NCBI GenBank assembly: GCA_900544975.1
Contig: UQXI01000025.1
Coordinates: 1 to 44,905, forward strand
DNA: 44,905 bases
Reading direction: 5' to 3'
DNA from: an uncultured Eubacteriales bacterium
GTDB lineage: Bacteria; Bacillota; Clostridia; Oscillospirales; Oscillospiraceae
Under the pieces are notes generated by a model that made no database searches, was not told the origin of the DNA, and worked only from the letters and a program-made list of their open reading frames with translations. This document shows positions 1 to 7,492 of this stretch, one piece after another. A program made the position numbers and the translations under genes. Each line of letters opens with the position of its first letter. Position 1 is the stretch's first letter.

Positions 1-2
1 AT

Positions 3-335
3 GCAAATGGATTCAATTTGCTCAACCTCTTACCTAAATTATTGGGGATATTCCTTTTTTTTTATTGGTATAAGAAAACACCCAAGAATAGTTTTACTTT
101 ATATTTTACAAAGTATGGAAAAATCTCATTAGCTATTTATCTTTTACATTTTCCTCTTATTTCAATAATTAGAAGAGGCTTAGAACTTGTATCTATAAGT
201 AACCCCATTGTTATTTTTTTACTATGCTTGATTCTCAGTTGGTATGGTAGCATCTGGTGTCAGAAAATACTGAATAAACTAAAGCCTTTAGACTTTATTA
301 TATTTCCAAATAGATATTTAAAAGGCAGATTGTAA
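3..335 (+). CDS. C-terminal fragment of an acyltransferase-3 family membrane protein (cut by window edge)
   Basis: The reading frame is open from the window edge to a TAA at 333-335, so only the C-terminal ~110 residues are present. They hold two or three hydrophobic segments and the stretch KYGKISLAIYLLHFPLI, typical of the membrane-bound acyltransferase 3 family that O-acylates cell-surface sugars. The DNA is clearly more AT-rich than the next genes, as often seen in exopolysaccharide clusters of lactobacilli (inference). Family confidence is moderate; the substrate is unknown. Confidence 0.6.
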   Translation, partial: ANGFNLLNLLPKLLGIFLFFYWYKKTPKNSFTLYFTKYGKISLAIYLLHFPLISIIRRGLELVSISNPIVIFLLCLILSWYGSIWCQKILNKLKPLDFIIFPNRYLKGRL

Positions 336-457
336 GTAATTTTAAAGTGCTCGCTTAGTTTTTGTTGCCCAAACTTAGCACAATAAAGTATATCACCACG
401 GACAGAGTTTAAGTCTTTGGGGAGCTTGTGGAGATAAGAGTAAGTTGTAGAATCCAT
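260..457 (-). CDS. Possible truncated small ORF, function unknown
   Basis: A 65-codon frame begins with an ATG preceded by AGGAG ten bases upstream, a believable ribosome site. Its first ~40 residues lie in otherwise non-coding DNA; the rest runs antisense into the end of the acyltransferase gene. This looks like the 5' part of a gene cut by a rearrangement, but chance is not excluded. No family was recognised. Confidence 0.2.
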   Translation of the reverse strand: MDSTTYSYLHKLPKDLNSVRGDILYCAKFGQQKLSEHFKITYNLPFKYLFGNIIKSKGFSLFSIF

Positions 458-540
458 CGGAATTATTCTCCTGAGTTAGCGTTGATGGTTTTCTAACTAT
501 TAATTACGCAAACTAACCCAGAATGGATGAAATAACGGTA

Positions 541-581
541 AATAAAAAAGTAGCGCCCTTCCTGAAATGCAGGAGGGGCGT
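541..581 (-). terminator. Rho-independent terminator of the cupin gene
   Basis: A stem of 12 pairs (one G-T) with arms at 553-564 and 570-581 is followed on the minus strand by a T-rich tract (complement of AATAAAAAAG at 541-550). It lies 15 bases beyond the cupin stop codon. Confidence 0.8.
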
Positions 582-595
582 TGCCGTTTCATCCG

Positions 596-1102
596 TTAAA
601 AATCCGGTAGTTTCTCGTAAGCCAGGCGCTTGATGACCGTTTCTTGGTCCGGGTACTTAGCTAAGAGGTCGGCTTGGGTGAGTAGCTCGAAGTCGTGGTA
701 ATCAAAGCCGGGGGCCACGGCGCAAGAGACCAGTCCAAAGGAGGCCGGATCGGCGACTTCGGAACCAAAGATCGTGCCGGCCGGGACCCGGAACTGGAGG
801 ACTTCGCCAGCAACGATATCGCGGCCGAGCTTAATCACCTCGTAAAAGCCGTTGGGGTAAAAGCAGTGGACCAAGATCGGCGCCCCGTCGTGGAAGTACC
901 AGATCTCGTCGTGCAAGAGACGGTGGAGGTGGGAAGGCGAGCTACCGTCTAACAAGAAGTAGATCGAGGTGTATTCGTAGCGGCTAGCCAAGGACGTTTG
1001 GTCGTAAGTGGTTTTGGCGCTGTGGTACACCTGGCGGTACCACCCACCCTCGGGATGGGGAGCCAAGTTGAGCTGGGTAACGTAGTCGGTTTTGGTTGGC
1101 AT
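596..1102 (-). CDS. Cupin superfamily protein, DUF985 type
   Basis: A 168-residue cytosolic protein of the DUF985 (Cupin_5) family. Seen: HPEGGWYRQVY near residue 16, a histidine-rich stretch SHLHRLLHDEIWYFH around 57-71, PAGTIF, and APGFDYHDFEL near the C-terminus, all hallmarks of this one-domain beta-barrel family. The metal or sugar ligand is not known. A longer frame reaches 1201, but the start at 1102 was chosen because AAAGGAGGG sits six to seven bases upstream. The gene is monocistronic, ends at a good terminator and is divergent from the response regulator. Confidence 0.85.
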   Translation of the reverse strand: MPTKTDYVTQLNLAPHPEGGWYRQVYHSAKTTYDQTSLASRYEYTSIYFLLDGSSPSHLHRLLHDEIWYFHDGAPILVHCFYPNGFYEVIKLGRDIVAGEVLQFRVPAGTIFGSEVADPASFGLVSCAVAPGFDYHDFELLTQADLLAKYPDQETVIKRLAYEKLPDF

Positions 1103-1222
1103 CAAAATCCCTCCTTTAATTGGCAGGCAATCGTTAGAGTGATTGTAGCACAGACTAGTTGTCTTGTTCCCTTTCACACCGTTATCAAAATCGTAAAACA
1201 TTTTCTAAACTACCGTGAATCG

Positions 1223-1252
1223 TTGGGCGAACACCCGCTAGATCGGTATAAT
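1223..1252 (+). promoter_or_regulatory. Promoter of the response regulator gene
   Basis: A perfect -10 TATAAT at 1247-1252 is preceded by TTGGGC at 1223-1228 with an 18-base spacer. The -35 is weak, the -10 strong. It lies about 40 bases before the response-regulator start. Confidence 0.55.
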
Positions 1253-1289
1253 GGATTTAACAATTGCAAGTGAAATGGGGGAAGCCATT

Positions 1290-1988
1290 ATGGATCAAGT
1301 GAAGATATTAATCGTTGATGACGATAAAGAAATTGTTCAGCTACTGGAAATTTACGCCCGCAACGAAGGGTACGAACCAGTGACTGCTTACAATGGTAGG
1401 GATGCCATCACCAAGCTCAACACGATGCCGGACATCAGTTTGGTAATCCTGGATTTGATGATGCCGGAAATGAACGGGATGGACGTGATTCGCCAGGTGC
1501 GCAAGGATTCCTCGATTCCGATCCTGGTCCTGTCCGCCAAGACGGCCGACATGGATAAGATTCAGGGGCTGGTGACCGGGGCCGACGACTACGTTACCAA
1601 GCCCTTCAACCCGCTGGAAGTGATGGCGCGGGTCAAGTCCTTGTTGCGGCGTAGCGAAAACCAGGTCACTAACGACAAGCCCGACGTCTTAAACGTGGGG
1701 CCACTAGTGATTAACAAGGATTCCCACGAGGTTAAGACCTTAAAGGGGGACCAAATTCAGTTGACCGCGCTGGAATTTGGGATCCTCTACCTCTTGGCTA
1801 GCCACCCCAACCGGGTCTTTAGCGCCGACGACATCTTCGAACGGGTTTGGCAACAAGAATCGGTCGTTTCCGCCAGGACGGTCATGGTTCACGTTTCCCA
1901 CCTGCGCGATAAGATCGAAGCCGCCACGGGGGGCGAAAAGGTGATTGAAACCGTGTGGGGCGTCGGTTATAAGGTCGAAAATCACTAA
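1290..1988 (+). CDS. OmpR/VanR-type response regulator
   Basis: A 232-residue two-domain regulator. The receiver domain has the acidic pocket DDD at 10-12, the phospho-acceptor Asp55 in LVILDLMMPEMNG and the conserved Lys in DDYVTKPF. The C-terminal winged helix ends with a typical VIETVWGVGYKVE. The start at 1290 is chosen because GGGGGAAG precedes it; the frame opens at 1251 without a ribosome site. It is the natural partner of the sensor kinase 200 bases downstream, although a repeat lies between them. The D,D-carboxypeptidase in the set suggests a cell-envelope stimulus (inference). Confidence 0.92.
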   Translation: MDQVKILIVDDDKEIVQLLEIYARNEGYEPVTAYNGRDAITKLNTMPDISLVILDLMMPEMNGMDVIRQVRKDSSIPILVLSAKTADMDKIQGLVTGADDYVTKPFNPLEVMARVKSLLRRSENQVTNDKPDVLNVGPLVINKDSHEVKTLKGDQIQLTALEFGILYLLASHPNRVFSADDIFERVWQQESVVSARTVMVHVSHLRDKIEAATGGEKVIETVWGVGYKVENH

Positions 1989-2040
1989 TAAAGAGGAGTG
2001 CTCACCAACCTCCTCAGTCTGCGTTTGTGGTTTTTAGGTG

Positions 2041-2160
2041 TTACACAGAAAATGTGGAAAATAACCACAGGCCTAGTGTCTAAGTACGGACAAGGAACGA
2101 TACGTGCCGCATCAACCCTTGCCCTAGCTTAGTCATATGGCCTGTCGAGGAGGTTATTTT
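2041..2160 (-). repeat. Palindromic intergenic repeat, copy A (inverted)
   Basis: Read on the minus strand, this ~120-base stretch closely matches the one at 4755-4876: shared blocks include AACCTCCTCGAC, CTAAGCTAGGGCAA, CCGTACTTAG and CACTAGGC. Each unit folds back on itself, because CTAAG..GGGCAA in the first half complements TTGCCC..CTTAG in the second. It sits between the response regulator and the kinase. Confidence 0.75.
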
Positions 2161-2185
2161 CCACTCTTTTTAATGGGGGAAAAGG

Positions 2186-3328
2186 ATGTTAAAGTTAACC
2201 GGGCGGGAGAAGAGTTCCCTGTTTTTTGAAGGCTTACTAACGATCATTTTGCTGGGGTTGATCAATATCGCTTTGATTACGATCATTCAAACGATGATTC
2301 AAAGTAACCCCGGGGTCCAAAGCGGGATCTTCATCATCAAACAGTCGTTGGTGATTGGGCCCTTTCACGCCCAAATCTGGTCCTACCAACGGATCGTGAT
2401 GGCCTTGTTGGTGCTAATTGACATTGGGGTTTTGTGGTGGCGGCTCTTGCGGCGCTACCACCTCTACCAGCTGGATCACATCATCGGCGAGCTTCATTAC
2501 ATCGCCCAGGGTCACTTGGAGCACCGGATTCCCTTCCGTGTCAACGGTAACCAACAGCACGTGATCACCTCGGTCAACGCCCTGGTTGACACGATCAACC
2601 AGGCCATGCAAGAGGAACGGGCGTCGGAAAAGTCCAAGGACGAGTTGATCACCAACGTTTCCCACGACCTGCGGACCCCGCTGACCTCGATCATCGGCTA
2701 CCTGGGCTTGATTGAAGACCACCAGTACCAGTCCGAAGAAGACATCGTCAAGTACTCCCACATCGCCTACGACAAGGCTAAGCAGATGAAGAACCTGGTT
2801 GAGGACCTGTTTGAATACACCAAGGTTCAACAGCACGGCGCCCCGGTTAATTTGATGACCGTCGACCTGGGTCAGTTGCTCGAGCAAGTTGGGGCCTCCT
2901 TTGAGCTGGAAGCTGATAAGAAGGGGATAGCGATCAACGTCTCTTGTGAGCCAACGCCCCTATCGATCACGGCCGACCCCGAAAAGCTGGGCCGCCTCTT
3001 TTCCAACTTAGTTGCCAACGCCCTGAAATACGGTCACGGCGCCAGTTACATCCACCTGACGGCCAAGCAGCTGGGCGAAAAGGTGGTCATCACGGTCGCC
3101 GATGACGGGGAGAAGATCCCCGCCGAATCAGTTAAGCACCTCTTTGAGCGCTTCTACCGGGTCGAGTCGTCGCGTAACAAGGCCACCGGAGGAACCGGGT
3201 TGGGGCTAGCGATCGTTCAATCGATCGTGGAACTCCACCACGGCTCGGTAACCGCCCGCTCCGACGATCAGGAAACGGCCTTTGTGGTAACGTTGCCAGT
3301 TAAACAAGTACAGAAAGAAGTTAGGTAA
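2186..3328 (+). CDS. Membrane sensor histidine kinase, VanS/PhoR-like
   Basis: A 380-residue kinase. Transmembrane segments lie near residues 12-36 and 69-88, with a short extracellular loop between them, then a HAMP-like linker, the H-box NVSHDLRTPLTS (His160), an N-box LVANALKYGHG and the G-boxes VADDGEKIP and GGTGLGLAIV. It autophosphorylates on His and should pass phosphate to the upstream regulator. Its stop codon overlaps the ATG of the following D,D-carboxypeptidase by one base, so the two are translationally coupled and probably functionally linked to peptidoglycan. Confidence 0.92.
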   Translation: MLKLTGREKSSLFFEGLLTIILLGLINIALITIIQTMIQSNPGVQSGIFIIKQSLVIGPFHAQIWSYQRIVMALLVLIDIGVLWWRLLRRYHLYQLDHIIGELHYIAQGHLEHRIPFRVNGNQQHVITSVNALVDTINQAMQEERASEKSKDELITNVSHDLRTPLTSIIGYLGLIEDHQYQSEEDIVKYSHIAYDKAKQMKNLVEDLFEYTKVQQHGAPVNLMTVDLGQLLEQVGASFELEADKKGIAINVSCEPTPLSITADPEKLGRLFSNLVANALKYGHGASYIHLTAKQLGEKVVITVADDGEKIPAESVKHLFERFYRVESSRNKATGGTGLGLAIVQSIVELHHGSVTARSDDQETAFVVTLPVKQVQKEVR

Positions 3329-4623
3329 TGAATAAGCAAGTGAAACGATGGTTGTACCGCACCGGGGTCTTCTTGGCCAGTTTAACCATGACGACCGGCA
3401 GCCTGACGGCGGTTCCGGCGGCGGTCCACGCCGATACCACGACCAATTCGACTAGTTCCAGCTCGTCCACGAATTCGACGACCGACTACACGGTCAACGC
3501 CAAGGCGGCAATCGCCATTGACGCCACGACCGGCCAGGTCCTCTACGCCAAAAACGCCAACACCAAGCTGGCGATCGCTTCGATCTCTAAGCTCATTACG
3601 GTAGGGGTGATCGAACAAGAAATCAAGGCGGGAAAGCTATCTTGGAACACCAAGGTCAAGGTGACTAAAGAAGAGGCCAAGTTATCGGAAAACACCGAGT
3701 ACTCCAACATTACCCTAACGGCGGGTAAGAGTTACACGGTCAAGGAGCTGACCGAAGCGGCGATGATTAAGTCGGCCGATGCCGCCGCCATCACCCTGTC
3801 GCGGGCGACCGGCGAGTCCACGGCGAGCTTCGTCAAGAAGATGCAGACCTTTGTCAAAAAGGCTGGGGTCACCGACGCCAAGCTGTACAACCAAGTCGGG
3901 TTGACCAACAGCCAAATGGGGAGCTACGGCCTCAAGGGGGTTGCGAAAAACGCCGAAAACGAAATGACGGCGACCGACGTGGCCAAGATCGCCCAGTACT
4001 TGATCAAGAACTACCCGAGCCTGTTAAACATCACCAAGCTGACTTCGACCACGATTGATGGCACCACCGTTACCACCATCAATAAGATGCTAGCCGGGCA
4101 AAGCGACGCCCCAACCCAGGTTAAGATCGACGGCTTAAAGACCGGGACTTCGGACAAGGCGGGCGCCTGCTTTGTTTCCACCGGGACCTACCAGGGGCAC
4201 CGGATCATCACCGTGGTCCTCCACGCCACTGGTGGGGGTGATGAACGGTTCACCCAAACCGCCAACCTCTACCGCTTAATCGCCAACGAATACACGGCCT
4301 ACACGGTTCAACCAAGCGTGGCCGCCACCGTACCGAACGGGAAGGTCACCACCACGACCTTGACCACTCAGGGTAAGATTACCCTCTGGAAGAAGGACGG
4401 CACCCTGCTGTCGCCGAGCCTAGCCATCAACAGCAAGGCTGCCGACAAGAACGGTAAGCTGACCGCCCCGGTTAAAAAGGGCCAGGTAGTCGGTGAGCTG
4501 ACTTACGCCGGTTTGACCGGTTTGGACGGCAATAAGCTGACCGTCGACGTGGTACCAACAACCAACGTTGACAAGGCCAACGTCTTCGTGCGCATGGGCC
4601 GCTGGGTAAAGAGCCATATCTAA
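3328..4623 (+). CDS. dacA: Secreted D-alanyl-D-alanine carboxypeptidase (PBP5 type, peptidase S11)
   Basis: A 431-residue low-molecular-weight penicillin-binding protein that trims the terminal D-Ala of peptidoglycan stem peptides. Seen: a signal peptide with a hydrophobic core at ~12-32 and cleavage expected near VHA, a Ser/Thr-rich linker, the SxxK motif at 85-88 (SISK), a second motif SAD at 149-151 in place of the usual SGN, and KTG at 271-273. A C-terminal PBP5-type beta domain ends with an amphipathic tail (RMGRWVKSHI) that may touch the membrane. It is the third gene of the regulator-kinase-carboxypeptidase set. Confidence 0.9.
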   Translation: MNKQVKRWLYRTGVFLASLTMTTGSLTAVPAAVHADTTTNSTSSSSSTNSTTDYTVNAKAAIAIDATTGQVLYAKNANTKLAIASISKLITVGVIEQEIKAGKLSWNTKVKVTKEEAKLSENTEYSNITLTAGKSYTVKELTEAAMIKSADAAAITLSRATGESTASFVKKMQTFVKKAGVTDAKLYNQVGLTNSQMGSYGLKGVAKNAENEMTATDVAKIAQYLIKNYPSLLNITKLTSTTIDGTTVTTINKMLAGQSDAPTQVKIDGLKTGTSDKAGACFVSTGTYQGHRIITVVLHATGGGDERFTQTANLYRLIANEYTAYTVQPSVAATVPNGKVTTTTLTTQGKITLWKKDGTLLSPSLAINSKAADKNGKLTAPVKKGQVVGELTYAGLTGLDGNKLTVDVVPTTNVDKANVFVRMGRWVKSHI

Positions 4624-4630
4624 AGAAAAG

Positions 4631-4750
4631 AAGTGCGAACCAATCTATCAAACAGGCCGTGGGCTAAGGATAGGACGGGGGTTGGTGTGGGACACACTGT
4701 TCTCCGGCCAGACTTAGCCACTAGGCTCGTGGTTAGGAGCACGTTATCGG
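4631..4750 (+). repeat. Palindromic intergenic repeat, diverged copy C
   Basis: A ~120-base unit starting GAAGTGCGAAC, in tandem with copy B (which starts GAAGTGCGACT). It shares GTTGGTGTG, TGTTCT, ACTTAGCCACTAGGC and CACGTT with the other copies and is the most diverged of the three. Confidence 0.65.
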
Positions 4751-4754
4751 AAGT

Positions 4755-4876
4755 GCGACTAACCTCCTCGACGAGCCGTATGGCTAAGCTAGGGCAAATG
4801 GTTGGTGCGCCAGCACCGTTCTTTGCCCGTACTTAGCCACTAGGCTTGCGGTTATTGACCACGTTTTCTGTCTAAT
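4755..4876 (+). repeat. Palindromic intergenic repeat, copy B
   Basis: The copy closest to copy A, in opposite orientation. It contains a nested fold: GGTTGGTGCG..CGCCAGCACC at the tip, and TAGGGCAA pairing with TTTGCCCGTA further out. It lies between the dacA stop and that gene's terminator, so it is transcribed. Confidence 0.75.
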
Positions 4877-4892
4877 ATTCGGACATACAGCA

Positions 4893-4935
4893 AGAGGCTG
4901 GAAGAAAACCTTGTTTTCTTCTAACCTCTTTTTTT
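4893..4935 (+). terminator. Terminator of the regulator-kinase-dacA unit
   Basis: AGAGG..GAAGAAAAC pairs with GTTTTCTTC..CCTCT around a three-base loop and runs into seven Ts at 4929-4935. Clear rho-independent form. Confidence 0.85.
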
Positions 4936-4946
4936 GACCATAGTTG

Positions 4947-4985
4947 TTGACAATAAAATAACAGGCGTTACAATCAATGTTGTAA
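4947..4985 (+). promoter_or_regulatory. Promoter and candidate operator of the NmrA-type oxidoreductase
   Basis: The -35 TTGACA (4947-4952) and -10 TACAAT (4969-4974) are 16 bases apart. An inverted repeat TTACAA-N6-TTGTAA (4968-4985) overlaps the -10, well placed for a repressor. HxlR-type redox repressors (YodB group) control similar oxidoreductases in Bacillus, but no such regulator gene is in the window, so this link is inference. Confidence 0.6.
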
Positions 4986-5023
4986 TTTAAAAAGTAACAG
5001 ATATGAACCGAAGGAGGAAGTAA

Positions 5024-5881
5024 ATGATGAAGTATGCAGTAACCGCAGCAACCGGACGTTTTGGTCGGGTGGCCGTTGAACAATTGGTTGATTTAGTTGG
5101 TAAGGATCAAGTGGTAGCGATCGTGCGCGACGTTGCCAAGGGGCAAGAGTTATTACCGACGGGAATTGAAATTCGCCAGGGTGACTACGCCGACCAAGCG
5201 GGGATGACCAGTGCCTTGGTAGGCATTGATCGTTTACTCTTTATTTCCTCGCAACCAGGGGGGGCAGTTTCCCGGGAGACGCAACACTTAAACGTGGTTG
5301 CCGCTGCGAAGGAAGCCGGCGTTTCCTTGGTTGCCTACACTAGCTACCCGAAGGCGGGCCAAGCTAAGGCTCCTTTGGCCCACGATCACCAGGTGACTGA
5401 AGCGGCCATAAAGGAAGCCGGGCTCGCCCACGCTTTCTTACGTGATAACTGGTACCTGGAAAACGACGCCAGCTTCCTGACGGCTGGCAAGGAGGGGCAA
5501 GCGGCCATTTACTGGACCACTGGTAAGGCAGCTTGGGCACCGGAAGCCCTTTACGCCACCGCCGCCGCTAAGGTGCTGGTGAGTGACCAGCCAAAGGAAG
5601 TTTACGAATTTGGTGGTCAACCAATCAGCTACGAAGAACTCGGGGACGCCTTAAAAGAAGCCCTGGGCAAGGAGGTAGAAGTGGCTAAACTAAGCCGGGA
5701 AGCTTATGAAGCCGCTTTGGTAAAGAGTGGCATGGACGAGGCGATGGCAACCATGATCGCCTCCTTTGAAGAACCGCACGAGGCGGGGGACTTGGATGTG
5801 ACAAGCGATGACTTGGCCACCGTCCTCGGTCACCCGCTGCCGACGTTAGTTGCTAGCATCAAGGAATTGCTGGCTAAGTAA
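5024..5881 (+). CDS. NmrA-like NAD(P)-binding protein, QOR2/YtfG-type quinone oxidoreductase
   Basis: A 285-residue atypical short-chain dehydrogenase fold. The N-terminus YAVTAATGRFGRVAV carries a Rossmann glycine pattern (normally TGATGxxG), followed by QGDYAD, a central LLFISSQPG strand and LRDNWYLEN, typical of the NmrA/QOR2 group that binds NADPH and reduces quinones or senses redox state. GGAGG lies eight bases before the ATG at 5024 (a second ATG follows directly). Single gene with its own promoter. Confidence 0.85.
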   Translation: MMKYAVTAATGRFGRVAVEQLVDLVGKDQVVAIVRDVAKGQELLPTGIEIRQGDYADQAGMTSALVGIDRLLFISSQPGGAVSRETQHLNVVAAAKEAGVSLVAYTSYPKAGQAKAPLAHDHQVTEAAIKEAGLAHAFLRDNWYLENDASFLTAGKEGQAAIYWTTGKAAWAPEALYATAAAKVLVSDQPKEVYEFGGQPISYEELGDALKEALGKEVEVAKLSREAYEAALVKSGMDEAMATMIASFEEPHEAGDLDVTSDDLATVLGHPLPTLVASIKELLAK

Positions 5882-5902
5882 AAAAGGATCCGCCGACTGA
5901 AG
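5882..5902. other. Seam between lactobacillar and clostridial DNA; half of a terminator hairpin
   Basis: Right after the oxidoreductase stop the sequence reads AAAAAGGATCCGCCGAC, which looks like the 5' arm of a terminator. The matching arm GTCGGCGGATCC with a T-run is absent here and also absent on the far side of the IS element. All genes to the left are lactobacillar in style and all to the right clostridial. Confidence 0.6.
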
Positions 5903-5934
5903 TGCTATAAAAAAGTTGGACACTTTGTTAATTT

Positions 5935-6834
5935 TTAAAGATTGGAATGATATCGAATATATTCATTCGGTGTCATTCCTTTTTTGTTTACCGAAATTCG
6001 AATGTTGTTGTACCAATGGATATACTGATCGATTACATTTTGAAATTGTTGAAATGAAGTGATCTTTACACGATTCAAGCATTCCCGTTTTAACAGATTG
6101 AAGAAACTTTCTACCGGTGAATTATCCAAGCAATTTCCCTTACGGGACATCGACTGAGTAATTCCATGTTGACATAGTAAACCTCTATACTGCCACTGTT
6201 GATATTGCCAGCCTTGATCTGAGTGCAGAATCGCCTGGCTATGGTCTGGGATTCGTTGGAATGCCTTCTCCAACATATCCCGGATTTGTGCCATGTCCGG
6301 GTGGAAGGACAGATTATAGCTAATGACTTCCCCATTATACAAATCTACGATGGGGGACAGATAGAGCTTTCTCCCTTCCAGATGAAACTCCGTAACATCT
6401 GTAACCAGCTTTTGAAGAGGCTGGTCGGCTCTAAAGTTACGATTTAGAATGTTCGGCGCCGCAGTTCCCACATTACCGCGGTAGGAGTTATACTTTTTCA
6501 TACGGACTCTGCAGAACAGTCCCAACTCCTTTGTCAGCCGCTGCACAGTCTTGTGATTAACACAGAACCCCCGATTACGAAGCGCAATCGTAATACGCCG
6601 GTAACCGTATCTTCCATGATTTTCTTCATGAATTTGTTTGATTTCAGCTTTTACCTGCTGATATTTATCTGCTTTTTGGTCCTGCTTGCAGTGGTAGTAG
6701 TAAGTGCTGCGGGGAAGCTCCGCCAGCTGAAGCAGCGCGGTTATGTAAAATCTATGCCTTAGCTCGAAAACTGCCCTTATTTTAATCTCCTGGGTAATGT
6801 TTCCCCGCTCCTCACTCAGGCTTGTAATTTTTTT
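5935..6834 (-). CDS. IS3-family transposase OrfB (DDE integrase domain)
   Basis: This 300-codon frame starts inside the A7 run and is reached by a -1 shift from orfA, giving LKKITSLSEERGN at the join. An HTH_21-type segment (LPRSTYYYH, GRYGYRRI, NHKTVQRLTKELGL) precedes the catalytic core. The DDE triad is complete: Asp in TDVTEF, Asp in HSDQGWQY, and Glu in DNSPVESFF, 35 or so residues on. The C-terminal YIHWYNNIRI is standard. A GTG at 6546 is a downstream in-frame codon but would give a protein without the HTH. Intact and probably functional. Confidence 0.88.
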   Translation of the reverse strand, partial: KKITSLSEERGNITQEIKIRAVFELRHRFYITALLQLAELPRSTYYYHCKQDQKADKYQQVKAEIKQIHEENHGRYGYRRITIALRNRGFCVNHKTVQRLTKELGLFCRVRMKKYNSYRGNVGTAAPNILNRNFRADQPLQKLVTDVTEFHLEGRKLYLSPIVDLYNGEVISYNLSFHPDMAQIRDMLEKAFQRIPDHSQAILHSDQGWQYQQWQYRGLLCQHGITQSMSRKGNCLDNSPVESFFNLLKRECLNRVKITSFQQFQNVIDQYIHWYNNIRISVNKKGMTPNEYIRYHSNL

Positions 6835-7304
6835 AAGTATTCGTTCTCCATACGAAGACGCTGTACCTCTGCAATAAGGTCTTCGTCTACAGGGGTTAAG
6901 GGCTTCTTCTTAGGGCGGCCAACCTTTGGGGATGCCTCTTTTGTTGTGCGGCCTCTTTGCTCACATAGCAGTCCTTCCTCACCTTGGCTCAGATAAATCC
7001 GTTCCCACTTCTGAATGACAACGTGGTTTAATCCATACTTTCTGGCCAGTTCCCGATAGCTGATGCCGGAATCCACTCTCTCTTTGACAGCAGATAGCTT
7101 AAAACTTCCGGTGTATCGGCCTTTTGCTTTTCCCTGCTGCCCTGTACCAATGCCAGCTTCTCCCTCTGCCTGGTAACGCTTGAGTATTTCTCTCAGATAG
7201 CTCTCGCTGATCTTGTGCGATTTCGCAATCCAGGTCAGTGAGCAATGTTCTTGCTGATACTCTGACACCATCTGCAGCTTTTCTGCTTTGCTGAATTTTG
7301 ACAT
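6816..7304 (-). CDS. IS3-family transposase OrfA (helix-turn-helix)
   Basis: A 162-residue DNA-binding partner with two helix-turn-helix segments (around ISESYLREILKRYQ and YRELARKYGLNHVVIQKW), a Lys-rich linker ending GRPKKK, and a C-terminal leucine-zipper-like helix LIAEVQRLRMENEYLKKL. Start chosen at MSKFSK (7304). The heptamer A AAA AAA (plus-strand Ts at 6828-6834) in frame TTA-AAA-AAA is a textbook -1 frameshift site just before the stop, fusing OrfA to OrfB. Confidence 0.85.
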   Translation of the reverse strand: MSKFSKAEKLQMVSEYQQEHCSLTWIAKSHKISESYLREILKRYQAEGEAGIGTGQQGKAKGRYTGSFKLSAVKERVDSGISYRELARKYGLNHVVIQKWERIYLSQGEEGLLCEQRGRTTKEASPKVGRPKKKPLTPVDEDLIAEVQRLRMENEYLKKLQA

Positions 7305-7403
7305 AAGAAACAGCCCCCATTCCGCTGGACACATTTTACCACAATATCCAACAAAATGGGAGCTGTTCAACGGCCGCCAGCCTGGCAGGCATCTCTCCGC
7401 CTA

Positions 7404-7432
7404 TTGACAGAATATGTCGCGCCTGTTACAAT
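7404..7432 (+). promoter_or_regulatory. Near-consensus sigma-A promoter of the STAND gene
   Basis: TTGACA at 7404-7409, 17-base spacer, TACAAT at 7427-7432. Transcription would start near 7439, about 54 bases before the ATG. It lies outside the IS inverted repeat, so it probably belongs to the gene. Confidence 0.8.
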
Positions 7433-7492
7433 CAAATCACTTCCTGCAAAAACCGGTACTCCGAAATTTCAAACAGAAAGGAGTTTGCGGCA

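Larger units (their letters stand above)
5903..7364 (-). mobile_element. IS3-family insertion sequence, apparently intact
   Basis: Contains orfA and orfB in the usual overlapping arrangement, joined by an A7 slippery run. Imperfect terminal inverted repeats are visible: GTTGGACACTTTGTTAA at 5915-5931 against the complement of 7336-7352 (GTTGGATATTGTGGTAA), 13 of 17 identical. Weaker similarity (GCT..) extends outward to about 5903 and 7364. Exact ends and target duplication could not be fixed; no obvious direct repeat flanks these limits. Confidence 0.8.

Noticed and set aside
1290..4623. A second van cluster in the lactobacillar part
   Set aside because: Regulator, kinase and D,D-carboxypeptidase are general wall-stress genes; the PBP5-type enzyme is not VanY and no ligase is present.
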